Positions 15,768 through 24,335 are shown, numbered from the stretch's first letter. The stretch is 64,000 nucleotides of DNA from Paenibacillus sp. ACRRY (GCF_022346995.1 NZ_JAKRNM010000007.1:172679-236678); one strand, 5' to 3'. The notes: generated by a model not told the origin, from the sequence alone. Translations and numbers: made by a program.

Positions 15768-17443
15768 ATTCTGTCTTGCAGCAAATTGATGAACCCAGCA
15801 AAGTAGTACTGGTCGGCTTGGAATCCGCAGGGAAATCAGCGCTCTTTCGGGGACTTTCAGGTAGGGATACCGGGGAAGAGGCCAATTTTCGCGGATCGAC
15901 TGTTACCGTTCGGAGAACAGTATTGCCTGAATATGAGCATGAACTGATTGATACACCGGGAATCCGGCTGAAGGATGACAGTGTCACCACGATGCTTGCA
16001 TTACGTCAACTGGCAGAAGCAGATACGATTGTGCTGGTTATACGTGCACCTTCGGTCAAGACGGATCTACCTTTACTACTCGACATGTTGGACATTGCAG
16101 GTATTAATGTCGTTTTGGTGCTCACTTTTGTCGATAAATGCGGTCCTGGATTAATGGATCAAGTCAGCTATTACCGTAAAGGTCTTGGCGTTTCTGTATT
16201 GCCGGTGAACGCAAAGCTTATACAGGATGACTCACGCGAGCTATTATTCAGAGCGATTGCAGCTGCCAGGCCGATGAAGAGAACTCCTGAAATTCAATCC
16301 CCGCCACCATCTGCTGTAATTGAACCGGCAGTGACTGTCTTTGAGCATTCAATTTGGGGTAGACTCTGGGCTCTGGCTGCACTTGTATTATTGTTTGCTG
16401 TACCGGTCTATGTAGCTTACCTGTTCTCCAACTGGATGCAACCTTATGCGGAGGATTGGATTGTTGAACCTCTTCGCGGGGCCATATCCGGCTTATGGAG
16501 TCCATTTCAATCCATATTTTTAGGAGATTACGGCATATTCAGTTTGGGATTATATTCGTTTATTTGGGCCTTTCCAGTGGTGTTTCTGATTGGAGTTAGT
16601 GTGGCAGTTACAGAGGAAAGCGGACTGAAAGACCGAATTACCGATTCACTGGACGGATGGATGCGAAAAATCGGCTTGAATGGAAAGGACTTGATTCCGG
16701 TACTCAGCGGTTTTGGATGTAATGTGGTCGCTGTGTTTCAGAGCCGCACTTGTAGTTCATGCACGCGCAGAACCTGTGTTTCCATGATCGCCTTTGGTTC
16801 GGCATGCAGCTATCAGATCGGTGCATCACTGTCGATATTCAGCTCGGGTGGAAAACCGTGGTTGTTCTTCCCTTATATGCTTGTACTTGTGCTTGTTGGT
16901 GCCCTTCATACCCGGCTGTGGAATCGAAAGCAGTTGGAGCCGACGGGGCCTTTGCTTGCTAACCGTACATTTCTGCAAAAGCCCTCATGGCGTTCCATAA
17001 GCTGGCGTGTGAAGTCCATAATGAAGCAGTTTCTTACACAGGCGATGCCTATATTTATCGGCATATGCATCGTGGCCACACTTTTGGAACAGACGGGTAT
17101 CTTGTCTGTGCTGACCCGTGCATTGGCACCCGCACTTACACTTGTTCATCTGCCAGCTGAGGCTGCAGGAGGTATTTTATTTTCCATTTTGCGAAAAGAC
17201 GGCCTGCTGGTGTTAAACCAGGATCAAGGTTCTTTCATTACAGGTTTGAGCGGAGAACAGTTATTCATTCTGGTATATCTTGCCTCCACATTAACGGCTT
17301 GTTTGGTTACGCTGTGGACGGTACGCAAGGAACTAGGAGCATTCTTTGCCTTAACAATGGCATCCAAACAGCTTTTAACTTCGATTGGGAGTGCCTTGCT
17401 GTTGACCTGGTTTTGGCAGGGAATTCTAATGACTATCTATTGA
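15761..17443 (+). CDS. FeoB-like GTPase/transporter, possible zinc importer
   Basis: The protein has about 560 aa, shorter than typical FeoB (660-770). An N-terminal G domain has G1 GLESAGKS at residues 19-26, G3 DTPG at 64-67 and a G4-like FVDK. Two Gate-type (nucleoside-recognition) membrane regions follow a membrane segment at about 203-223. The FeoB GxGCNV core is kept (Cys320), followed by an extra cysteine cluster at 331, 334, 339 and 349. The FeoB helical domain after the G domain looks reduced. ATG 15761 is chosen; TTG 15755 is two codons upstream. The start overlaps the flavoprotein stop. Location in a Zur-type operon suggests zinc rather than ferrous iron as substrate, which is inference. 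Confidence 0.78.
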   Translation: MLNSVLQQIDEPSKVVLVGLESAGKSALFRGLSGRDTGEEANFRGSTVTVRRTVLPEYEHELIDTPGIRLKDDSVTTMLALRQLAEADTIVLVIRAPSVKTDLPLLLDMLDIAGINVVLVLTFVDKCGPGLMDQVSYYRKGLGVSVLPVNAKLIQDDSRELLFRAIAAARPMKRTPEIQSPPPSAVIEPAVTVFEHSIWGRLWALAALVLLFAVPVYVAYLFSNWMQPYAEDWIVEPLRGAISGLWSPFQSIFLGDYGIFSLGLYSFIWAFPVVFLIGVSVAVTEESGLKDRITDSLDGWMRKIGLNGKDLIPVLSGFGCNVVAVFQSRTCSSCTRRTCVSMIAFGSACSYQIGASLSIFSSGGKPWLFFPYMLVLVLVGALHTRLWNRKQLEPTGPLLANRTFLQKPSWRSISWRVKSIMKQFLTQAMPIFIGICIVATLLEQTGILSVLTRALAPALTLVHLPAEAAGGILFSILRKDGLLVLNQDQGSFITGLSGEQLFILVYLASTLTACLVTLWTVRKELGAFFALTMASKQLLTSIGSALLLTWFWQGILMTIY

Positions 17444-17471
17444 TGTAAATGCTAAAAAGGAGTGAGATGCC

Positions 17472-17807
17472 ATGCTGGACTCTTTTACGATCCGAAGAAT
17501 TCAGTCGGTGATGAACGGTTATATCCATGAGAAAGTGCCCGCTCCACTGCGTACGATGGTGAAACTGACATATCAGATGAATGCAAGCGGACTGATTTTG
17601 ACAGAAGAAAGGCCAGCCCAGGAACGCTATCAGTGGGACAAGATGGATATTGCCCAGTTTCATTGGGAAGGGAACCAATGGAAAGTCTATGCAAAAGATG
17701 AGCATGGCAGCGGATGGAATGTAGTGAATACCATTGAACCCGCTCCTCATTTCGAGGATTTGCTTGAGCAGGTTGAACAGGATGAGACAGGGATATTCTG
17801 GCGCTGA
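17472..17807 (+). CDS. DUF3024-family protein
   Basis: The 111-aa soluble protein matches DUF3024 in length and pattern: an N-terminal RIQSVMNGYIHEKVPAPLR, a central LTEERP, QFHWEGNQWKVY, and a C-terminal GIFW. The family has no established biochemical role that I know of. It lies 28 bp after the FeoB-like gene and before folE2, so it is likely part of the zinc-starvation unit. The start is ATG 17472 with AAAAAGGAGTGAG upstream. There are no cysteines, which would suit a zinc-sparing setting but proves nothing. Confidence 0.75.
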   Translation: MLDSFTIRRIQSVMNGYIHEKVPAPLRTMVKLTYQMNASGLILTEERPAQERYQWDKMDIAQFHWEGNQWKVYAKDEHGSGWNVVNTIEPAPHFEDLLEQVEQDETGIFWR

Positions 17808-17906
17808 AGCAGTAATTGGCAAGAGTAATGAAATAAGGCAATAATTTTGTCAGGTATGTGCATTTTCGGATGAAAGAAACACAAGAGGGGATGGGAGCTG
17901 AAGTTA

Positions 17907-18857
17907 GTGTTTGACAAGGTGCAAAATAACACGGATGTGAGTGTCAAGCCCAGTAGGATGGTGCTGCCAGGCAAGGCTGAGCGGCTGCGGTTGTTTGGCT
18001 CGGTAGATCCCGTGCAAGGAGACAAGCCCCTTCGTAAGGAAGACATGCAGGATTTGCAGAATAGCAAAAATGATTTTCTCTTTGAGCTGCAGCAGGTGGG
18101 AATCAGTAATGTGAAGTATCCTCTGAATGTTATTTCAGCCAAAGACCCGGAAAAGTGGTCCACCATGGGAACCTTCCGGCTCACCACATCCTTGGATCGC
18201 GAGTCCAAAGGTGTTAACATGAGCCGGTTGATGGAACAGCTTCATTCCAGCTACCAGGGGGGTCTGAGTGATCGATTGCCGGACTTGGTTGTCTTGACAC
18301 GGCAGCTTGCGGAGCAGATGAATCAGCCAAAAGCAGAGCTGAAGGTGACGTATCCCTGGTTTTACGAACGTGCGGCACCTGTTACGGGTTTGCCCGGATT
18401 GAATCATTCACTGGCCTCCATCACCGTGGGCTGGGAAGCAGGCAAGTCTCCGGTGATCGGTGCGGGCTTGGATATACAAATTACTACGTTATGCCCGTGT
18501 TCCAAGGAAATTAGTGAATATAGTGCGCACAACCAGCGTGGAATGCTGCGCATACATATTGATGGGAAACGAGGAGAACTGCTTCCGGGTTATTGGAAGG
18601 AAGAATTGTTGAATGCAGCAGAGTCCAATGCGAGCAGCTGTCTGTACCCCGTACTCAAGAGGCCGGATGAGAAAAGGGTAACGGAACATGCTTATGAGAA
18701 CCCGCGGTTTGTTGAAGATATGGTTCGTTTGGTCGCAGCCGATCTGTATGAGAAGCACTGGATACGCAAATTCCGGGTCGATTGCCGAAATGAGGAATCC
18801 ATTCATCAGCACGATGCAGTTGCACGCATTGTATATGACAAGTCCAGAACTCCCTGA
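17907..18857 (+). CDS. folE2: GTP cyclohydrolase FolE2 (type IB)
   Basis: The 316-aa protein is the type IB GTP cyclohydrolase, which makes 7,8-dihydroneopterin triphosphate for folate without strictly needing zinc. LCPCSKEISEYSAHNQRG (residues 195-212), with its conserved Cys-Pro-Cys, is the family hallmark. In B. subtilis folE2 (yciA) is Zur-controlled and replaces zinc-dependent FolE during starvation; linkage with the ZagA-like gene fits exactly. The start is GTG 17907 after GGGATGGGAGC. A gap of 99 bp separates it from the DUF3024 gene. I saw no separate Zur box there, so readthrough from the operon promoter is likely. Confidence 0.92.
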   Translation: MFDKVQNNTDVSVKPSRMVLPGKAERLRLFGSVDPVQGDKPLRKEDMQDLQNSKNDFLFELQQVGISNVKYPLNVISAKDPEKWSTMGTFRLTTSLDRESKGVNMSRLMEQLHSSYQGGLSDRLPDLVVLTRQLAEQMNQPKAELKVTYPWFYERAAPVTGLPGLNHSLASITVGWEAGKSPVIGAGLDIQITTLCPCSKEISEYSAHNQRGMLRIHIDGKRGELLPGYWKEELLNAAESNASSCLYPVLKRPDEKRVTEHAYENPRFVEDMVRLVAADLYEKHWIRKFRVDCRNEESIHQHDAVARIVYDKSRTP

Positions 18858-18895
18858 AATGATGTTTGAGGAGAACCTTATATATGAAGCAAAAA

Positions 18896-18929
18896 GGAAA
18901 AGACGCCGCGAGATGCACGGCGTCTTTTG
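18896..18929 (+). terminator. Terminator after folE2 (possibly bidirectional)
   Basis: AGACGCCG and CGGCGTCT pair around a 9-nt loop. The hairpin is flanked by A residues on the left and TTTT on the right. It ends the zinc operon and may also serve the convergent regulator gene. Confidence 0.85.
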
Positions 18930-18957
18930 CGTTTGGCTGTGGTTTGTTTGAATCAAG

Positions 18958-20019
18958 CTATACTTCGTACAAAATCTCACCTGTACGGGAAACGTCATAG
19001 CCTTCGAAGGACTGCAGTTCCTGTCTGAACTCCGAAGATTGAAGAATGCGCAGGACCGAATCGGTCCACATCTCATTGCCCGGTTTCTTTAACATAACCA
19101 GATCATAGCGCTCCTGAGTGAGTGGAATGAAATCAACCTGACCGACAAGACGTGCAGCCTTTTCAATGCCAATGCCGACATCCGCTTCACCGGAACTGAT
19201 TTTGGCGGCAACACCCATATGGCTGGTCTCTTCCAGGTTATAACCGATCAGGCGGGAGGAAGGAATCCCGTGCAAACGCAGCTGCTCATCAAGCAAGACA
19301 CGCGCTCCGGAGCCTTTCTCGCGGTTAGCGAGCCGCAGGTCAGGCTGATCCAGGTCTGCCCAGCCCTGTAAGCCGAACGGGTTACCGCGATGTACATACA
19401 ATCCTGCTGGTCTTGAGAGCAGGTTTACAACGACGTAGGACCAGCCAATCAGAATTTTTCGGATGTAAGGCAAATTGTATTCGCCCGTATCCCCATCGAG
19501 CAGATGAGTGCTGACCAGGTCAGACTCACCGCGGTACATGGAGATGAGCCCGTCCAGGCTGCCCATGAAAGAACGCAGTGGCCGAATGTCCCGTGAGTGT
19601 TTCTCCATATGGCGCATAAGAATATCCAGGCTCACGTCCTGCCCGGTAATGACGACATGCCGGGCAGCATGGGAGACAGAAGAGTCTCCCCGTATCAGGC
19701 TGGGAGCATCGGATGTTAGCCTGGATGAGGCATTAGAATGGTCGTCTAGAGGTGCAGTCAAAGGTTTACTCGAATCAATGCTTTCGGTCACAGGCACTGA
19801 GCCCAAGGGATGAATCGAAGTGGAGCGCTGTCCGGTTGGAGATTGCAGCTGCTTGGAACGCCGCTTATATGCTTCCAGGTCGGTGGCATCAATTCTCATT
19901 TGTTTGCCGACGCGATAAGCGACAAGGTCTCCTTTTTTAATCAGGTCATACACGGTTAGTTTGGATATTTTGAGCAGCTTGGATATTTCTTCGGTCGTAT
20001 AGGATTGCTCCTCTGTCAT
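18958..20019 (-). CDS. Excisionase-HTH plus substrate-binding-domain transcription regulator (probably molybdate/oxyanion-responsive)
   Basis: The protein has about 353 aa. The N-terminal 55 residues are an excisionase/MerR-like helix-turn-helix (YTTEEISKLLKISKLTVYDL, then VGKQMRIDATDLEAYKRR). A low-complexity linker follows, and the C-terminal 220 residues are a periplasmic-binding-like domain (RANREKGSGAR-type block written here as LANREKGSGARVLLDEQL, then GEADVGIGIEKAA). Such one-component regulators sense a ligand with the binding-protein domain. It is divergent from modA, so molybdate or tungstate is the likely signal. I chose the ATG preceded by AAGGAGGATC; an upstream in-frame ATG at 20052 lacks a site. 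It probably binds the repeat array at 20171-20220. Confidence 0.82.
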   Translation of the reverse strand: MTEEQSYTTEEISKLLKISKLTVYDLIKKGDLVAYRVGKQMRIDATDLEAYKRRSKQLQSPTGQRSTSIHPLGSVPVTESIDSSKPLTAPLDDHSNASSRLTSDAPSLIRGDSSVSHAARHVVITGQDVSLDILMRHMEKHSRDIRPLRSFMGSLDGLISMYRGESDLVSTHLLDGDTGEYNLPYIRKILIGWSYVVVNLLSRPAGLYVHRGNPFGLQGWADLDQPDLRLANREKGSGARVLLDEQLRLHGIPSSRLIGYNLEETSHMGVAAKISSGEADVGIGIEKAARLVGQVDFIPLTQERYDLVMLKKPGNEMWTDSVLRILQSSEFRQELQSFEGYDVSRTGEILYEV

Positions 20020-20170
20020 GTGTGAAGATCCTCCTTCAGGTGGCAAAAGCATATATGATTAAGTTCATCAACATCATGTGTAGTTTGCTAAAAGGTTTGA
20101 TACAGTCTCTTGTACTATACCATTAACTGCAGGAGTGTATAAACTAGACCTTCCCATTTGATCGATCTTA

Positions 20171-20220
20171 TGTATAATGAAATATAATTAATTATAACTA
20201 GTTATAACTAAATATAACAT
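20171..20220 (+). promoter_or_regulatory. Array of five TATAA units with exact 10-bp period
   Basis: TATAA occurs at 20173, 20183, 20193, 20203 and 20213, always 10 bp apart, in units resembling nnTATAAYTA. The central two units also create a perfect 16-bp palindrome, TTATAACTAGTTATAA (20192-20207). The array ends 25 bp before modA. A period of one helical turn places all units on one DNA face, as expected for a cooperatively bound operator. It overlaps any modA promoter. Confidence 0.75.
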
Positions 20221-20244
20221 GTAGAAGGATCAGGGGGAGAAGAA

Positions 20245-21117
20245 ATGAGAAAAAGAATAGGATACATACTGGGGAGCATGTCTCTCGGAATGGCACTTGT
20301 ATTGGCGGGTTGTGGTGCTGGTGCGGACAGTGCGGATTCATCTACGGCAGTTGAGCCGGTGTCCTCGGCACCTGCGACATCGGGAGATGCCAATTCAGCA
20401 GAGAATACAGAGCCGCAGGAAACCGTAGAATTAACGATCTCCGCGGCAGCTAGTCTGACCGATGCGATGAAAGAAATTGAAACAGACTATGAGCTTGCTC
20501 ATCCTTCTATTGAACTCAACTTTAACTTCGGGGCATCGGGGGCACTGCAGCAGCAGATTGAGCAGGGTGCACCTGCTGATATTTTTGTATCAGCGGCAAC
20601 GAAAAACATGAATACTCTGGTAGACGAGAACCTGATTGCAGCTGCTGATCAGAAAAATTTGCTGCAAAACTCACTTGTTGCGATCATTCCAGCAGATAGT
20701 GAAAATGCAGTATCGAGCGAGCAGGATCTGACAGCTGATTCCGTTAAAACTGTAGCCATCGGGATTCCAGAAAGTGTCCCAGCCGGAACCTATGCGAAGG
20801 AAGCACTGACGAATGCAAAAATGTGGGATCAGCTCGAAAACAAGCTTGTACAGGGCAAGGATGTCAGACAGGTTCTCCAATATGTGGAGACTGGGAACGC
20901 AGACGCGGGATTTGTGTACAAAACGGATGCACTGACCTCGGATCAGGTGAAAATTGCATTTGAGGTGGACAAGAACAGTTATACACCGGCCAATTATCCG
21001 GTAGGCATTATTGAGGGCACGAAACACCGGACAGAAGCAGAACAATTTTACTCGTATTTGCAAACCCCTGAAGTGCTGGATGTATTTGCGAAATACGGAT
21101 TCTCAGTTCCGGAATGA
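20245..21117 (+). CDS. modA: Molybdate ABC transporter binding lipoprotein ModA
   Basis: The 290-aa lipoprotein captures molybdate or tungstate outside the cell. It has a signal peptide with lipobox LVLAGCGAG, then an acidic Ala/Ser linker of about 45 residues. The ModA core follows: LTISAAASLTDAMKEIE, FNFGASGALQQQIEQGAPAD, then TAVIGIPES-like and VPAGTYAKEAL. Ser residues in AAASLTD and GASG are typical anion ligands. ATG 20245 follows AGGGGGAGAAG. The gene overlaps modB by 4 bp. Confidence 0.92.
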   Translation: MRKRIGYILGSMSLGMALVLAGCGAGADSADSSTAVEPVSSAPATSGDANSAENTEPQETVELTISAAASLTDAMKEIETDYELAHPSIELNFNFGASGALQQQIEQGAPADIFVSAATKNMNTLVDENLIAAADQKNLLQNSLVAIIPADSENAVSSEQDLTADSVKTVAIGIPESVPAGTYAKEALTNAKMWDQLENKLVQGKDVRQVLQYVETGNADAGFVYKTDALTSDQVKIAFEVDKNSYTPANYPVGIIEGTKHRTEAEQFYSYLQTPEVLDVFAKYGFSVPE

Positions 21118-21797
21118 TCGGTACGGAGATAGACTGGTCAGCGTTCTGGTCACCTGTCCGCCTGTCACTTCAGGTTGCTCTGTTGTCCAGCATCATTGCA
21201 GCATTGCTCGGCATTGCGGTAGCCTGGCAGATGTCACGCCGCTCTTTTCGTGGCAAAATTGTGCTAGAAACCGTGTTTATGCTGCCGCTGGTGCTTCCAC
21301 CGACCGTCGTTGGCTTTCTGCTGCTCGTTTTGCTGGGCCGCAAAAGTTTGCTGGGACAATGGATTGAAGCCATCTTCTCGGCGCCGGTGATCTTCTCCTG
21401 GTGGGCGGCAGTGATTGCCTCGGTGGTTGTAGCCTTCCCGCTGATTTATCAGACCATGAAGTCCGGTTTCAGCGGTATTGATAAGGATCTGGAGGATGCG
21501 GGCAGGTCGATTGGGGCGAATGAGTGGCAGGTGTTTCGCTACATTTCGCTGCCGCTTGCAGGACGTGCATTGATGACTGCTTTTATATTGGGATTCGCTC
21601 GTGCACTGGGGGAATTCGGGGCGACACTGATGATTGCGGGAAATATTCCTGGCAAAACCCAAACGGTACCTACTGCCATCTATGTTGCAGTGGATTCCGG
21701 TAATCAGACCATGGCATGGGCATGGACAGGTTCCATCATTATCATCTCATTTGTTATGCTGCTTCTAACGAGGCAGCCAAACCAGGAAAAGGCTTGA
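21114..21797 (+). CDS. modB: Molybdate ABC transporter permease ModB
   Basis: The 227-aa permease has five hydrophobic segments and the ModB hallmarks LPLVLPPTVVGFLLL and an EAA loop (EDAGRSIGANEWQVFRYISLPLA), then RALGEFGATLMIAGNIPG. It forms the oxyanion channel. The start, ATG 21114, overlaps the modA stop. No ModC ATPase gene follows; a terminator comes 40 bp later. The ATPase must be supplied from elsewhere in the genome. Confidence 0.93.
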   Translation: MIGTEIDWSAFWSPVRLSLQVALLSSIIAALLGIAVAWQMSRRSFRGKIVLETVFMLPLVLPPTVVGFLLLVLLGRKSLLGQWIEAIFSAPVIFSWWAAVIASVVVAFPLIYQTMKSGFSGIDKDLEDAGRSIGANEWQVFRYISLPLAGRALMTAFILGFARALGEFGATLMIAGNIPGKTQTVPTAIYVAVDSGNQTMAWAWTGSIIIISFVMLLLTRQPNQEKA

Positions 21798-21836
21798 ACA
21801 GATGCAAGGTAGATACGGAAGATTTAAATGACGAGG

Positions 21837-21870
21837 ACCCGCCAAGGACTACACCTTGAAGCGGGTTTTA
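21837..21870 (+). terminator. Terminator after modB
   Basis: ACCCGC pairs with GCGGGT, with an inner AAGG/CCTT stem, followed by TTTTA. The remaining 245 bp to the next gene are AT-rich; no promoter there is clear enough to name. Confidence 0.75.
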
Positions 21871-22115
21871 TGTTGTAAAGGTTGATTATTTTTTTTGAGA
21901 GATCTTATTTTGGAGTCATTTTATCGTATAACGGACTTGAGGAATAGTGCGCTCCAATTCAAACGATCTATATGTAGATAGAAAACTTCTATGCACAAAA
22001 AAACCAAAAAAATTTCCAAATTTCGTACTTTCAACCCTCGCCTAAAGCAGTCCTTTTCCTGTAAAATAGAAGTAACTGATTCCAGCCAAGCACTGAAATA
22101 AGGAGAGAGACGACA

Positions 22116-22448
22116 ATGAATACTAAACCTGATTGCGGCGTAGCGTTGCAAATCGACGATTATCTGGATCTTTTGCATTTTGCCATCCAAATTCAGGATC
22201 AGGAATGGCAGCAGTCCCTTATCCACCAGCTCAAGATATTTCAGCCGGCAGCGGAGCAGCAGCGGACACCAGAAGAGGAATTATGGACACGGCTGGATTA
22301 TATCAATAGTAAGCTGACGGGGCTGTGCAACCAGTTGCATGCAGCACACACCCAGGATGAACGCGACAAATGTAAAGAACGAATTGGCCTCCTGCAATCC
22401 CAGCGGCTGGAAGTCGCACGTAAAATTACATGGGCCAGTCGCAGATAG
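22116..22448 (+). CDS. Hypothetical 110-aa helical protein
   Basis: I do not recognise this family. The protein is soluble, Gln/Leu-rich and probably mostly helical, with coiled-coil-like spacing from about residue 50 to 100 (EEELWTRLDYINSKL and later ERIGLLQSQRLEVARK). It has three cysteines. The start is clear: ATG 22116, after AAGGAGAGAG. It stands alone between the mod genes and an amino acid transporter and has its own terminator. Nothing in the context points to a role. Confidence 0.7.
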   Translation: MNTKPDCGVALQIDDYLDLLHFAIQIQDQEWQQSLIHQLKIFQPAAEQQRTPEEELWTRLDYINSKLTGLCNQLHAAHTQDERDKCKERIGLLQSQRLEVARKITWASRR

Positions 22449-22467
22449 ATAACATCATGAATCGAAG

Positions 22468-22508
22468 AAGCCTTTTCTCAACCAGACCGGTCGGGGAAGG
22501 GCTTTTTT
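22468..22508 (+). terminator. Terminator after the 110-aa gene
   Basis: AAGCCTTTTCTC pairs with GGGGAAGGGCTT over 12 bp with G-U pairs, followed by six T residues. Confidence 0.85.
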
Positions 22509-22723
22509 AGGTTTATGAATTCATAAGAAATGTCCGGATAGAGAAGTTCTATAACATTATCAGGATGTCCTATTAGGCTTCTATTGCCTCAGGATAACTC
22601 AGGGTGATATTCTTTGATCAACCTAATTCCGACTATACAAGTAAGAATGGTTAGTTAAGAATCGGAGAAATGGGAGTGCACATTATATTGGCTGTGTAAC
22701 ACAGCCTGTGGAGGAGATCGGGA

Positions 22724-23563
22724 ATGGCTAAAAAATGGGGGATTCATCAATTTCGGACAGCGCTGCTGTTCGTAACTATGCTCGCGGTGCTGGCAGGATG
22801 CAGCACAGGCAATGCTTCAAATGAAGCGGAGACCACATCTGCGTCCGGTCAAGATACAGTGAAGAAGATTATCGTAGGTACAGGTACGCAATTTCCGAAT
22901 GTGTGCTTCATTGATGAGAATGGCAAATTGACTGGATACGATGTGGAATTGATTCGCGAGATTGATAAACGGCTGCCCGAGTATGAGTTTGAGTTCAGCA
23001 CCATGGAGTTCAAAAACCTGCTGCTTAGCCTGGAGACGAAAAAAATTGATCTGATCGCTCACCAAATGGAAGTGAATGAAGAGAGACAGGCAAAGTTCCT
23101 GTTTAATGATGAAGCTTATAATATTTTCCCGAACAAAGTGGTCGTGAGCCAGAAAAACCAGGATGTGAATTCCATTGACGATCTGAAAGGGAAAAAACTG
23201 ATTGTGGGTGCAACGAGCAATGCAGCTGTGCTGGCTGAGAAGTGGAATGCGGACAATGGCAACAGCATTGATATCGTATACTCGGGAGCCGGTGAAGACA
23301 CGATTACCCAGATTAAATCAGGCCGGGTGGATGCAACGATTAGTACACCGTTCGCCATCGACTATCAGAATAAGGCTGTGGATGCCCAATTAAAAACGGT
23401 GGGAGAAGCTTTATCAAATTCCAAAGTATATTTTATCCTCAACAAGGATGAGCAGGAACTCAAAGCCAAGGTGGATGAAGCTCTCAAATCAATCAAGGAA
23501 GACGGAACATTAAGCAAGCTGAGCACAGAGTGGCTTGGGGCGGATTATACGGTTGAAGAGTAG
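22724..23563 (+). CDS. Polar amino acid (cystine-type) ABC transporter binding lipoprotein
   Basis: The 279-aa lipoprotein has a signal peptide with lipobox VLAGCSTG and the SBP_bac_3 fold (GKLTGYDVELIREIDKRLPEYEFEF, then LLSLETKKIDLIAHQMEVNEERQAKF). DLIAHQMEVNEER is typical of the cystine receptors TcyJ/TcyK of B. subtilis. In B. subtilis these sit with two permeases and one ATPase, the same layout as here. ATG 22724 follows GGAGGAGATCGGG. The receptor is anchored on the outer face of the membrane. Cystine or a related sulfur amino acid is the likely ligand, by resemblance only. Confidence 0.85.
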   Translation: MAKKWGIHQFRTALLFVTMLAVLAGCSTGNASNEAETTSASGQDTVKKIIVGTGTQFPNVCFIDENGKLTGYDVELIREIDKRLPEYEFEFSTMEFKNLLLSLETKKIDLIAHQMEVNEERQAKFLFNDEAYNIFPNKVVVSQKNQDVNSIDDLKGKKLIVGATSNAAVLAEKWNADNGNSIDIVYSGAGEDTITQIKSGRVDATISTPFAIDYQNKAVDAQLKTVGEALSNSKVYFILNKDEQELKAKVDEALKSIKEDGTLSKLSTEWLGADYTVEE

Positions 23564-23587
23564 CCTGAGAAAGGTGTGCAAGCGGTA

Positions 23588-24331
23588 ATGGGAAAAGCAT
23601 TCGATATATCCTTGGTTCTGGATTTCATCCCGGAACTGTTAAGGTATCTGCATATAACTTTGATCGTACTGGGCGGGTCGATTGTGCTTGGTCTGGTAGG
23701 CGGTGTGCTGCTGGCAGTTCCTAGACTCTACCGAATTCCGGTACTGAGTCAGCTCGCCACCCTGTATGTATCTTTCATGCGCGGCACACCGATTCTCATC
23801 AAGCTGTTTCTGGTCTATTACGGTCTGCCCGAACTGCTTAAGCCGATTGGCATTGACCTGTCGAGAACCGATCCGCTGGTATTTGTCATCGTGACCTATG
23901 CACTTAGCGATGCTGCATCCTTTGCGGAGATCTTCCGCGGAGCCGTTCGCAGTGTTGACAAGGGCCAGACCGAGGCGGCATATGCAGCAGGGATGACTAC
24001 GTTTCAGTCCTTTCGGCGGATCGTAGTCCCCCAAGCGCTTATTGTGGCTTTCCCCAATATGGCGAATACGCTGATCGGCTCGCTCAAGGACACGTCCCTT
24101 GCTTTTTCCATCGGTGTCATGGATATGGTGGGCAGAGGGCAGACGCTGATCTCGGCAACGTCACATGCGCTTGAGGTGTATATCAGCTTGTCGGTTGTTT
24201 ATTATGTCATTGTTATTGTCCTTGAAAAAGGGTTTGCTCTTGCTGAACGTAGACTGCAGCGTCATGAACGCAAAAGCACGATACCTAAGTCAGCGGTCAG
24301 AGCTGAGCGCCTGAAACGAATAGCGGGGTGA
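23588..24331 (+). CDS. Amino acid ABC transporter permease 1 (TcyL-like)
   Basis: This HisM-type permease has about 247 aa and four to five membrane segments. YVSFMRGTPILIKLFLVYYGLPELL and the EAA loop AAYAAGMTTFQSFRRIVVPQA are diagnostic. ATG 23588 is preferred; GTG 23576 lies only one base after AAAGG and is less likely. The basic tail RRLQRHERKS is cytosolic. It forms a heterodimer with the next permease. Confidence 0.85.
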   Translation: MGKAFDISLVLDFIPELLRYLHITLIVLGGSIVLGLVGGVLLAVPRLYRIPVLSQLATLYVSFMRGTPILIKLFLVYYGLPELLKPIGIDLSRTDPLVFVIVTYALSDAASFAEIFRGAVRSVDKGQTEAAYAAGMTTFQSFRRIVVPQALIVAFPNMANTLIGSLKDTSLAFSIGVMDMVGRGQTLISATSHALEVYISLSVVYYVIVIVLEKGFALAERRLQRHERKSTIPKSAVRAERLKRIAG

Positions 24332-24335
24332 GCAT

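Noticed and set aside
17808..17906. Separate Zur box before folE2
   Set aside because: I searched for the TCGTAAT/ATTACGA arms in this gap and found none.
22560..22723. CymR box or sigma-A promoter before the amino acid transporter
   Set aside because: AATTCC and TATACA strings are present, but spacing and symmetry do not match either pattern well enough.
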